A DNA stretch of 6,140 nucleotides from an uncultured Candidatus Saccharibacteria bacterium (GCA_946886635.1 CAMPIW010000023.1:1-6140); one strand, 5' to 3'; positions 1-5,896 are shown, counted from the first letter of the stretch. Numbers and translations are program-made. The notes: a model not told the origin generated them from the sequence alone.

Positions 1-30
1 ACTACTCTCCTTCTTACTTTTTCCACTCAT
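1..30 (-). CDS. Start of a downstream gene in the nrd operon, probably nrdB (partial, start uncertain)
   Basis: Reading leftward past the nrdA stop there are two start options. An ATG at 30-28 overlaps the nrdA TAA by one base (TAATG) and opens a frame reading MSGKSKKESS that is still open at the edge. Alternatively the start lies just beyond the edge and uses the AAGGAG at 7-12. The gene after class I nrdA is very often nrdB, the small subunit that carries the metal cofactor, so nrdB is the expected identity. That rests on context only: ten codons are too few to recognise the family. The TAATG arrangement is the same as at the ABC ATPase/permease junction in this window. Confidence 0.4.
   Translation of the reverse strand, partial: MSGKSKKESS
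7..12 (-). promoter_or_regulatory. Shine-Dalgarno sequence after nrdA
   Basis: On the minus strand this reads AAGGAG, a near-perfect Shine-Dalgarno sequence, with six bases left before the window edge. A start codon at or just past the edge would have normal spacing. It supports a tightly coupled gene downstream of nrdA, in competition with the TAATG start at position 30. Confidence 0.55.
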
Positions 31-2429
31 TACTTATTTTTCGCAAATCCGAAACCAACCCTACGGCTGCCATCTTGCTTTTTAACTTGCTCTGCTTTAT
101 TTGACTTAACAGTCGTTTGTTCTGATTGGTGACGTGGTTTTACGTGGAGGTAATAGGTTGTTTTTAGACCACGCTTCCACGCTTCTAGGTAAATTTTTTC
201 ATATTCGTCAATATCGCGTGTTTCAAGATACATGTTACGGCTAATTGCTTGGTCTACCCATTTTTGTGCACGAGCCGCAACTTCAATGAAGGCATACGGT
301 GAAAGCTGGAAGCTTGTTTTGTACACATCTTTTAGCGCTTGTGGAATTGCTTCGATGCCCTGAATGTCACCTTGGTTAATAAGAAGATCGTCTTTTACTT
401 CTTCCCAGATACCAAGCTTTTTGAGGTCTTTTACGAGGTTCGCGTTCACTTCAAGGAACTTACCGCTCAGTGTTGAGCGACTAAAGATTTGTGAAAACTG
501 CGGGTCAAGGCCAGGTGTCGTACCGGCAATGTGTGCAATGTTAGCAGTTGGTGCAATTGCCATAAGAGTGGCGTTTCGCATACCTTTTTTAACCTTAGTG
601 CGAAGTTTGTCCCAGTCAAGTCGGGTTTTACGGTCGATGTTTACCTTAATTTTTCGGTTATCAGCGAGCGTATCGATAGTGTCGATAGGAAGGATCCCCT
701 TATTCCAACCACTCCCCTTAAATGCTGGGTAGCTACCTAGTTTTTTCGCAATCTCGGTAGATTCGTCGATGGCGTAATAACTAATGTATTCGGTTAATTG
801 GTCAACCAGGTCGTAGGCTTCTTCAGATTCATAGCTGTATCCAAGCTTTTCAATAACGTCGGTGAAGCCCATGAATCCAAGACCAAGCGCACGAGTTTGA
901 CTATTCGCGTGCATCGCTTGTGGAACAGGAAGTTCAGTAATATCAACCAGGTTATCAAGTTGACGAATGGCGCTACGAGCACTTTGTTCAAGGCGCTTCC
1001 AGTCCCATTTTTTGTCTTCACCAAGATGCGCTGAAAGGTTAATACTTACAAGGTTACATACCGCAATGTTGTCATTATCTTGTGGCAAGGTAATTTCGGT
1101 ACAAAGGTTTGAAAGGTGGATGGTACCTGTGTTGTTGTTCAGCGCACGAACGTTGATCGTGTCTTTCCAGGTAAGCCATGGGTGGCTTGTTGCCTGCAGC
1201 TGGATCAAAATTTGGCGGAACTGCTGACGAGCTGAGGTTTTTTCGAAACGACGAATTTTACCAGCTTGAGCATCTTTAATATATTCTTTGTAGCGCTTCG
1301 AGAACTCATCACCGTATAGCTCGGTAAGGTCCATAACGTCGGCTGGGTCAAATAGGTACCAATCTTCATCTTTTTCAACGCGGCGCATAAATTCGTCGCT
1401 AATAAATGTAGCGGTGTCGGCAAAACGTGTACGGAGGTACGGGTCACCAGAGTTTGCTTTAAGGTCGAGGAATTGTGGGAAGTTAAGGTGCCAGTTTTCC
1501 ATGTACATTGCGGCCGCCCCAGCTTTTTTACCCTTACGACTCACCGCAAACAAAGCGGTATCGATCATCTTCATAAATGGAATTGGGCCAGTACTTTCAG
1601 TGTTGGTGGTTTTTACTGGGCTACCCGCTGCGCGAAGCTTTGAGAAGCCAATACCAATACCGCCGGTGCCCTTTGCGATAAACATCGTGTCACGAACACT
1701 TCGTGCAATTGACTCCATATCATCGTCGACGTTCATAAGGAAACAGTTTGAAAGTTGCGGGAACGCACCCCCGGCGTTCACACGGGTTGAACCGCCTGGA
1801 ACGTAGTCGAGATTCGCCATGTGTTGGTAAAAGTCGAGTGCTGAGGCGGTAGGGTCTTCGGCGTTAATAGAAAGCCCCATAGCAATACGCATGTGTGTGT
1901 ACTGTGGAACCTCAATTGGCTCGCCGCTTCCCTTGCGGAGTGCGTAGCGGTTTTTGTTCGTAATAACACCAAGATAGCGCGAAAGGTCGTCTTTGCTTGG
2001 GTCGAGCGCTTTTGCGAGCTTTGTAAGATCAAATCGACCATCGGTAAGACGTGGGTCAAGGAGGCCAGATTTAATTGCGTCTTTTACGAACGCAGGGAAG
2101 CTTTTTTCGTGCAACTTTTTAAGTTCGTCTGCGGTGTCGTAATCACCCAAGATATTTTTATAAAGTGTTTTTAAAAGAAGCCGCGCAGCGATTTTGTCGT
2201 AATCGGGATCATCTTTTACGTTTTGGAGTGCAGTTTGAATAACCGCTTCATCGAGTTGTTCTGATGTAATACCATCGAATAATGTTAATTGTAACTGCGA
2301 TGCAACTTCTACAACTTTTGAAATTTGGTCGTCGAGTCCTTCGCTTGCTTTCACGAGTGCCAAGTTAATTTTGTTCGCGTCGAACGGCTCTTTTGTGCCA
2401 TCACGCTTAACTACTGAAATGTTTGTCAT
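30..2429 (-). CDS. nrdA: Class I ribonucleoside-diphosphate reductase, alpha (large) subunit
   Basis: This 799-residue protein reduces ribonucleotides to deoxyribonucleotides in the cytoplasm, working with a radical-generating beta subunit. Residues about 4-93 form one ATP-cone, the allosteric activity site. The catalytic barrel follows, with C229 (SNCFL), the N441-C443-E445 triad in NLCTEI, and C458. These match E. coli NrdA C225, N437, C439, E441 and C462. Y759-Y760 (KTTYYLH) match the radical-transfer pair Y730-Y731, which favours class I over class II. The 15-residue gap from C443 to C458 resembles the eukaryotic enzyme (C429 to C444) more than E. coli. The lysine/arginine-rich tail has no cysteine, so the usual C-terminal redox pair is missing; the protein has only three cysteines in all. 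The start is fixed because an in-frame TAG lies at 2438-2436. The stop is a tandem TAA TGA. The Shine-Dalgarno sequence is poor (AGGGGAAC before ATG). Confidence 0.96.
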   Translation of the reverse strand: MTNISVVKRDGTKEPFDANKINLALVKASEGLDDQISKVVEVASQLQLTLFDGITSEQLDEAVIQTALQNVKDDPDYDKIAARLLLKTLYKNILGDYDTADELKKLHEKSFPAFVKDAIKSGLLDPRLTDGRFDLTKLAKALDPSKDDLSRYLGVITNKNRYALRKGSGEPIEVPQYTHMRIAMGLSINAEDPTASALDFYQHMANLDYVPGGSTRVNAGGAFPQLSNCFLMNVDDDMESIARSVRDTMFIAKGTGGIGIGFSKLRAAGSPVKTTNTESTGPIPFMKMIDTALFAVSRKGKKAGAAAMYMENWHLNFPQFLDLKANSGDPYLRTRFADTATFISDEFMRRVEKDEDWYLFDPADVMDLTELYGDEFSKRYKEYIKDAQAGKIRRFEKTSARQQFRQILIQLQATSHPWLTWKDTINVRALNNNTGTIHLSNLCTEITLPQDNDNIAVCNLVSINLSAHLGEDKKWDWKRLEQSARSAIRQLDNLVDITELPVPQAMHANSQTRALGLGFMGFTDVIEKLGYSYESEEAYDLVDQLTEYISYYAIDESTEIAKKLGSYPAFKGSGWNKGILPIDTIDTLADNRKIKVNIDRKTRLDWDKLRTKVKKGMRNATLMAIAPTANIAHIAGTTPGLDPQFSQIFSRSTLSGKFLEVNANLVKDLKKLGIWEEVKDDLLINQGDIQGIEAIPQALKDVYKTSFQLSPYAFIEVAARAQKWVDQAISRNMYLETRDIDEYEKIYLEAWKRGLKTTYYLHVKPRHQSEQTTVKSNKAEQVKKQDGSRRVGFGFAKNK

Positions 2430-2454
2430 GTTCCCCTATTTCCCCTACGCTCAT
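2407..2454 (-). CDS. Candidate 15-codon upstream ORF overlapping the nrdA start
   Basis: On the minus strand an ATG at 2454-2452 opens a 15-residue frame (MSVGEIGEHDKHFSS) ending in TAA at 2409-2407. It overlaps the first 23 bases of nrdA in a different frame. It is the first ATG after the strong Shine-Dalgarno sequence GGGGAGGTGA (2467-2476), but the 12-nt gap after that sequence is longer than usual. If translated it would interfere with or couple to nrdA initiation. An open frame this short is expected by chance, so only its position recommends it. Confidence 0.15.
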   Translation of the reverse strand: MSVGEIGEHDKHFSS

Positions 2455-2515
2455 TATTTTTTATGTTCACCTCCCCAGGTGATACCCTCTTAGAGGGTTG
2501 CAAGAAAAACGCCAT
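2426..2515 (-). CDS. Candidate 29-residue upstream ORF with an ATGA overlap to nrdA
   Basis: On the minus strand an ATG at 2515-2513 begins a 29-residue basic peptide starting MAFFLQPSKRV. Its TGA (2428-2426) overlaps the nrdA ATG as ATGA, the layout typical of translational coupling. The frame is open upstream back to a TAG just before 2542, with no other ATG. An AAGGAGG (2539-2533) lies upstream, but 17 nt separate it from the ATG, which is too far unless the RNA between is folded. I recognise no family. It may be a leader peptide or an accident of the structured leader. Confidence 0.22.
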   Translation of the reverse strand: MAFFLQPSKRVSPGEVNIKNNERRGNRGT

Positions 2516-2582
2516 TGGAGCGTTACGGTAGTCCTCCTTGCACTATGTCTGTTTTGCTATCACCACTCATATGTAGTGCTTA
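2461..2582 (-). promoter_or_regulatory. Structured 5' leader of nrdA, candidate cis-regulatory RNA
   Basis: The nrdA transcript from the proximal promoter would start near 2582, giving a leader of about 150 nt. Visible pairings in the RNA sense: P1, GGTGATA (2564-2558) with TATCACC (2484-2478), 7 bp; P2, TGCAAGGAGGAC (2542-2531) with GTTTTTCTTGCA (2510-2499), 12 bp including three G-U pairs; P4, hairpin ACCCTC-TAA-GAGGGT (2498-2484). An alternative hairpin, TCACCT-GGGG-AGGTGA (2482-2467), hides a strong Shine-Dalgarno sequence and shares bases 2478-2482 with P1, so the two exclude each other. That is the usual logic of a translational switch. A short stem AACGC/GCGTT (2524-2508) followed by a few Us competes with P2. 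I do not recognise a known riboswitch core, and no ligand can be named. Confidence 0.4.
2467..2482 (-). promoter_or_regulatory. Hairpin that sequesters a Shine-Dalgarno sequence
   Basis: This reads TCACCTGGGGAGGTGA on the minus strand: a perfect 6-bp stem with a GGGG loop. The 3' arm and loop contain GGGGAGGTGA, a near-complete match to the anti-Shine-Dalgarno complement, so the hairpin would mask it. The 5' arm is also the 3' strand of the long-range stem P1. The next start codon is the ATG at 2454, which is out of frame with nrdA. nrdA itself starts 37 nt further on, so any effect on nrdA would have to be indirect. Confidence 0.45.
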
Positions 2583-2588
2583 GACATG

Positions 2589-2617
2589 ACTATAAGCCCC
2601 TACATATAGTTTTTCAA
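2589..2617 (-). promoter_or_regulatory. Proximal nrdA promoter
   Basis: On the minus strand, -35 TTGAAA (2617-2612) and -10 TATAGT (2594-2589) are separated by exactly 17 bp, close to the sigma70 consensus. Transcription should start near 2582, about 153 nt before the nrdA ATG. The spacer contains CTATATGTAG, close to the core of an NrdR box, so repressor binding here would occlude RNA polymerase. Confidence 0.65.
2597..2612 (-). promoter_or_regulatory. Degenerate NrdR-like box within the proximal nrdA promoter
   Basis: On the minus strand this reads AAACTATATGTAGGGG, which by my count matches 12 of 16 positions of the NrdR box acaCwAtATaTwGtgt, including 9 of 10 core positions. A much weaker partner (9 of 16) lies at 2564-2579, 33 bp away. 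The spacing resembles the stronger pair at 2674-2721, but the partner alone would not be called. Confidence 0.35.
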
Positions 2618-2673
2618 GCATTTCAGCGGGTATTTTTCACCACATCGCCATACCGCTTACGTTCACCTCTGTA

Positions 2674-2689
2674 AAATGATATATAGTGT
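2674..2689 (+). promoter_or_regulatory. NrdR box 1
   Basis: AAATGATATATAGTGT matches 13 of 16 positions of the near-palindromic NrdR box acaCwAtATaTwGtgt. NrdR is the ATP/dATP-sensing repressor of ribonucleotide reductase genes and typically binds two boxes about three helical turns apart. Box 2 starts 32 bp away, fitting that pattern. It lies about 245 bp upstream of the nrdA start. Confidence 0.6.
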
Positions 2690-2706
2690 GCGTATATTAT
2701 TTACAA
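2678..2706 (-). promoter_or_regulatory. Possible distal nrdA promoter overlapping the NrdR boxes
   Basis: On the minus strand, TTGTAA (2706-2701) and TATATC (2683-2678) are separated by 17 bp. Both hexamers match the consensus at about four of six positions. The -10 lies inside NrdR box 1 and the -35 touches box 2, which would explain why the strongest boxes sit so far upstream of nrdA. The sequence is AT-rich and such matches arise easily by chance. Confidence 0.3.
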
Positions 2707-2721
2707 CGCTATATATGGTGT
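2706..2721 (+). promoter_or_regulatory. NrdR box 2
   Basis: ACGCTATATATGGTGT matches 14 of 16 positions of the NrdR box consensus and is nearly palindromic. With box 1 it forms a tandem pair separated by 16 bp, so both lie on the same face of the DNA. The pair is in the shared control region of nrdA and the ABC transporter genes. The link to nrdA is the expected one; an effect on the ABC operon is possible but unsupported. Confidence 0.62.
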
Positions 2722-2768
2722 ATTTATTCATAATGGGGGTCATTGTTTTTTCCACTTCACAACACTAG

Positions 2769-2799
2769 TTGATTATCCGTCAATTTCCTCTCATACTAT
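2769..2799 (+). promoter_or_regulatory. Promoter of the ABC transporter operon, placing the start of a leaderless mRNA
   Basis: A -10 element TACTAT lies at 2794-2799, only five bases before the ATG at 2805. A possible -35, TTGATT, is at 2769-2774, though its 19-bp spacer is long. Transcription would begin at or within a base of the ATG, so the mRNA would have no 5' leader. No Shine-Dalgarno sequence precedes the ATG; the upstream sequence is pyrimidine-rich. Confidence 0.5.
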
Positions 2800-2804
2800 A
2801 GCTA

Positions 2805-3593
2805 ATGGCTGACGCTAAACCCCCACCAGTAATTGTCCTGAAAGATCTCCATAAACGTTTTGGGATTGGAGACGCCGAACATTTTGCGATTGATGGTATC
2901 GACCTCACTATTAAGCGCGGTGAATTTATTGCCATCATGGGGCCAAGTGGGTGTGGCAAGACAACACTGCTTAATATCTTAGGGTTGCTCGATGATTCTA
3001 TTGAAGGGGATTATTTACTCGACGGAAAGTTAATTACCACACTTAGTCGCCGCAAAAAAGCGCGCATTCGTAGCGAGCAAATTGGCTTCGTGTTTCAAAG
3101 CTTTAACTTAATTTCGAGGCTTAATGTTATTGATAACGTTGCTCTGCCACTTATTTATCGCGGTATGACTAAGCTTGCGCGAATTGAAAAAGCGAGCAAA
3201 ATTTTACACGACTTTCACCTTGGTGAGCGTGAATTTTATATGCCGAGTCAGCTATCCGGTGGGCAAATGCAACGCGTGGCAATTGCCCGTGCACTGGTTA
3301 ACAAACCGTCAATTATTTTAGCCGACGAGCCAACCGGAAATCTCGACTCGCACGCAAGCCATATTATTATGGAAGAACTCTCCGACCTCCACCAAAAGGG
3401 AAATACTATTATTATGGTGACTCATAATCCGAACCTCACTACCTACGCCAGCCGAGTTATCACCATGCTCGATGGCAAAATTGATACCGACACATTCCGC
3501 CTACCCACCGCCTCTCGCGAAGCAGATAAACGGCCGTTAAGTGGAGCGATCAAAAAGCAGGTTCGTAAAAAGAAAAAGGGAGCTAGGGCATAA
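2805..3593 (+). CDS. ABC transporter ATP-binding protein, MacB/LolD type
   Basis: This 262-residue cytoplasmic ATPase powers the permease encoded next to it. All nucleotide-binding motifs are intact: Walker A GPSGCGKT (46-53), Q-loop Q98 in FQSFNL, signature LSGGQ (150-154), Walker B IILADE (170-175) with catalytic E175, the D-loop near D181, and H-loop H207 in VTHN. The spacing and the sequence LSGGQMQRVAIARA are typical of the MacB/LolD/FtsE group. After the domain, residues about 230-262 form an extra tail ending in a lysine/arginine cluster (KKQVRKKKKGARA), of unknown role; it could touch the membrane or nucleic acid. The start has no Shine-Dalgarno sequence and sits just after a -10 element, so it is probably leaderless. 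The TAA shares its last base with the permease ATG. The substrate cannot be told from the sequence. Confidence 0.95.
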   Translation: MADAKPPPVIVLKDLHKRFGIGDAEHFAIDGIDLTIKRGEFIAIMGPSGCGKTTLLNILGLLDDSIEGDYLLDGKLITTLSRRKKARIRSEQIGFVFQSFNLISRLNVIDNVALPLIYRGMTKLARIEKASKILHDFHLGEREFYMPSQLSGGQMQRVAIARALVNKPSIILADEPTGNLDSHASHIIMEELSDLHQKGNTIIMVTHNPNLTTYASRVITMLDGKIDTDTFRLPTASREADKRPLSGAIKKQVRKKKKGARA

Positions 3594-4825
3594 TGCGGTT
3601 TCTTTTGTTGAATCATATTCAAAATGCTCATCAATCTATTAAAAGTAATCAGTTACGTAGTTTTTTGACGATGGTTGGTATCACGATTGGTGTTGCAAGC
3701 ATTACAACAATATTTGCACTGAGCGCTGGCGCTAATAAAATAGTCACTTCGCAGGTTGATGCGCTCGGTGGGAACATTGCCGTTGTTCGCCCTGGCGCAC
3801 CGTCACCCGAAGAATTTAACAGCTTAGCAACCTTTACCAATGACGATGCGTTTTTAGCGAGCACCCTCACCGATAACGACGTTTCTAAAATAAGAGGAAT
3901 TCCTCATGTCAAAGCCGTTGCTCCTCTTATGGTGTTGAATGGTGCTGTCGTTGGAACCTCTCCTGCGCCGATAAATACTCCTATTGTCGCGACGACGCCA
4001 GAGCTAGAAGTAATAAGTAATCTCAAAATTACCGATGGGCAATTTCTCGATCCAAATTTAAATGCATCGACAGCAGTAATTGGTCCGCAACTATCTGTCG
4101 ATATTTTTGGCACCGAAAGTTCGATAGGCCAAACGGTACGAATAAAAGGTCAGCCATTTACGGTAATCGGTGTTTTAAAGCGAACCAACAACCCGATAAA
4201 TTATAATAATGTTGATTTTGATAAAGCAGTATTCGTAAATTACGAAAGTGGCCGAGCTTTAAACCAAGGCGCAACGCACATCCAACAAATTAATATCCAA
4301 AGTGATTCGGTAGCAAACCTCAGCGGTATTATCACCGATATAAACAAAGCCCTCCTTCGTACCCACTTTAATGAAGTCGACTTCTCGGTTCTCACCGGCG
4401 CGGAAATCGCACAACCCACCAGTCGAATGTTTACGGCCATTGCGGGCGCTTCGGTTGCTATTGCTGCTATTTCTCTTATTGTGGGTGGTGTAGGAATTAT
4501 GAATATTATGCTCGTAAGTGTTGCCGAACGAACGCGGGAAATTGGTATTAGAAAAGCACTTGGGGCATCGGCAAGAGATGTTGTTGCGCAGTTCTTAATT
4601 GAATCGCTCGTACTTAGCATCGGTGGGGGTATTATCGGCTACATCACTGGGTACATTGCTGCCTTCGCGATTAGCACCTTCCTGACGTTCGACCCCGTAC
4701 TCAACTGGGAGATCGCAATCATTGCACTTTCAATATCTGTTGTAATTGGTACATTATTCGGCATTTACCCCGCTATTAAAGCCGCGCGAAAAGATCCTAT
4801 TTCGGCATTGCGCCAATACGAGTAG
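3593..4825 (+). CDS. MacB/FtsX-family ABC transporter permease
   Basis: This 410-residue membrane protein has the MacB layout. After a short cytoplasmic N-terminus, TM1 lies at about 22-45. An extracytoplasmic MacB-PCD-type domain follows (about 46-278). The C-terminal FtsX core has TM2 (about 281-309), TM3 (about 332-361) and TM4 (about 374-396). The sequence after TM2, ERTREIGIRKALGAS (312-326), is the family hallmark and forms the coupling region that contacts the ATPase. The C-terminal AARKDPISALRQYE is also typical. The gene begins in a TAATG overlap with the ATPase gene, so the two should be made together; GGGAG at 3578-3582 may assist initiation. Members of this family export or mechanically transmit signals (peptides, lipoproteins, cell-wall hydrolase control). 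No MacA-like adaptor or lipoprotein gene is present in the window, so the substrate remains open. Confidence 0.94.
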   Translation: MRFLLLNHIQNAHQSIKSNQLRSFLTMVGITIGVASITTIFALSAGANKIVTSQVDALGGNIAVVRPGAPSPEEFNSLATFTNDDAFLASTLTDNDVSKIRGIPHVKAVAPLMVLNGAVVGTSPAPINTPIVATTPELEVISNLKITDGQFLDPNLNASTAVIGPQLSVDIFGTESSIGQTVRIKGQPFTVIGVLKRTNNPINYNNVDFDKAVFVNYESGRALNQGATHIQQINIQSDSVANLSGIITDINKALLRTHFNEVDFSVLTGAEIAQPTSRMFTAIAGASVAIAAISLIVGGVGIMNIMLVSVAERTREIGIRKALGASARDVVAQFLIESLVLSIGGGIIGYITGYIAAFAISTFLTFDPVLNWEIAIIALSISVVIGTLFGIYPAIKAARKDPISALRQYE

Positions 4826-4828
4826 TTG

Positions 4829-5896
4829 TTAATAAGCCCTGGGGTCTTCAGCAAGTTCTTTCTTGAGCTTTTCGATTAACACCACTGGCGTTGGATCTAC
4901 TTGGTTTAAAACCGCTGCATAGGCGCTTGTGAAGTCGGCCAAAATTGCCCCCCAAAGGAGCTGGGCTAACAAGCTTTCGCCACTGAGCTGAATAGTTGTC
5001 GCGTGTGGGCGCTTGCCGCTTAAAATACGGTCGGTAAGTTCAAACCTTTGGGCAATGCGCGCTGTATCGTGCGAGCTTATAAGATCAAAAATCGCAAACG
5101 GCTTTTCAATTGGATGCGACACCCAACCCATAAATTCGTTGTGATTAAACTCGGGAAATTCATTCCAAAAGGCAATATTTTTAGCTGTTTCGTTCCAGCT
5201 AATTTTCCACTTGTATGCGAGCGGTGCAGTCAGCGGGCTGCCGTAGAATATTGGAGATTTGCCAATACCCTCTAAGGCAAGTTGCTTCGCGTAATTATGT
5301 TCGGTTGGAACGTCTGGGAGCCATCTTGCTGTTTCTTCTTGGAGCCAAGGGGAAAGTGCCTCTAGCTCGCCAAGCCACGAATGGTCGATAACACCAAACA
5401 TTTCCAAAAGCGCCAGTAATCCTCGCAGGTTATAAATTGTCGCCATGCGTGGCTGTGCTCCAGATGGGAGTGGAACATAAGCAACATCAAGACTTGTAGC
5501 AAGGTCGATTAGCTTACCGCCTGAAGACAGAATACCAATTTGCGCATTTCGTTTTCGAGCTTGTTCAAACCCGTTAAGTGTTTCTTCGGTGTTTCCTGAA
5601 TAACTACTTGCAATAACAAGCGTGTTCTCATTAACATACCCCGGTAAGTCGTAGCCGCGAATAACATCAAACGGAATCGCAAGTTCTTTAACGAGCAGTG
5701 TTTTTACAACGAGCGCAGCCAAGGCTGAGCCACCCATCCCTGTTACAACAACCGACGTAATGTCGCGGGTGTCGTGTTCAGCGTTCAAAACTTTTGCTTC
5801 GTACTTCGCCTGTTCGTACTGACTCGCGATAATTTTTAACGCACCCTCTGGGTCGCGTTGTGCAATCACATTACTGTTGTCTAATATATCTGTCAT
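4829..5896 (-). CDS. Bifunctional phosphoglucose/phosphomannose isomerase (SIS-domain family)
   Basis: This 355-residue cytoplasmic enzyme should interconvert glucose-6-phosphate or mannose-6-phosphate with fructose-6-phosphate, linking glycolysis with mannose-sugar synthesis. It belongs to the small PGI/PMI family first described in archaea such as Pyrobaculum. Visible motifs are GMGGSA (53-58), the phosphate-binding SYSGNTEET (98-106), PSGAQPR with R150, NETAK with E236, NHNE with H252, and TPVVLIEK with T336 and K343. E236/H252 and T336/K343 keep the spacing of the Pyrobaculum catalytic residues E203/H219 and T291/K298. I chose the ATG at 5896-5894, preceded by a modest GGTGG. A GTG at 5908 or TTG at 5911 would add four or five residues (the GTG would be nearly leaderless behind a TATACA). 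The gene converges on the permease gene with three bases between stops, so their transcripts must overlap at the 3' ends. Confidence 0.93.
   Translation of the reverse strand: MTDILDNSNVIAQRDPEGALKIIASQYEQAKYEAKVLNAEHDTRDITSVVVTGMGGSALAALVVKTLLVKELAIPFDVIRGYDLPGYVNENTLVIASSYSGNTEETLNGFEQARKRNAQIGILSSGGKLIDLATSLDVAYVPLPSGAQPRMATIYNLRGLLALLEMFGVIDHSWLGELEALSPWLQEETARWLPDVPTEHNYAKQLALEGIGKSPIFYGSPLTAPLAYKWKISWNETAKNIAFWNEFPEFNHNEFMGWVSHPIEKPFAIFDLISSHDTARIAQRFELTDRILSGKRPHATTIQLSGESLLAQLLWGAILADFTSAYAAVLNQVDPTPVVLIEKLKKELAEDPRAY

Noticed and set aside
1414..1806. A 130-codon open frame on the plus strand, antisense to nrdA
   Set aside because: It lies wholly within a strongly conserved coding region, has no Shine-Dalgarno sequence of note and encodes no recognisable motif. 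Other open frames antisense to nrdA, the permease gene and the isomerase gene were dropped for the same reason.
30..2429. Class II (B12-dependent) ribonucleotide reductase
   Set aside because: The adjacent tyrosines Y759-Y760 needed for radical transfer from a beta subunit are present, and a tightly linked gene follows, which fits class I.
2505..2524. Intrinsic terminator (AACGC/GCGTT stem followed by Us) on the minus strand
   Set aside because: The stem is only 5-6 bp with a loop of mismatches and the free U-run is about three bases, too weak to call. It is kept only as a possible alternative fold in the leader.
2461..2582. Cobalamin riboswitch ahead of nrdA
   Set aside because: No GCCACTG-like B12 box or other cobalamin core sequence is present. 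TPP, purine/2'-dG and preQ1 cores were also looked for and not seen.
2545..2587. Inverted repeats ATGTCT/AGACAT and GCACTA/TAGTGC
   Set aside because: Six-base complementarities of this kind are expected by chance in this length, and the first would lie mostly outside the transcript from the proximal promoter.
2621..2752. Short minus-strand frame starting near 2745 (about 26 codons) and smaller ones near 2660
   Set aside because: They lack a suitable Shine-Dalgarno sequence, run through the NrdR boxes, and show no protein-like composition.
4835..4845. CCCTGGGG as a terminator stem between the convergent genes
   Set aside because: The arms are three bases with a two-base loop and no U-run follows; it lies inside the isomerase coding end.
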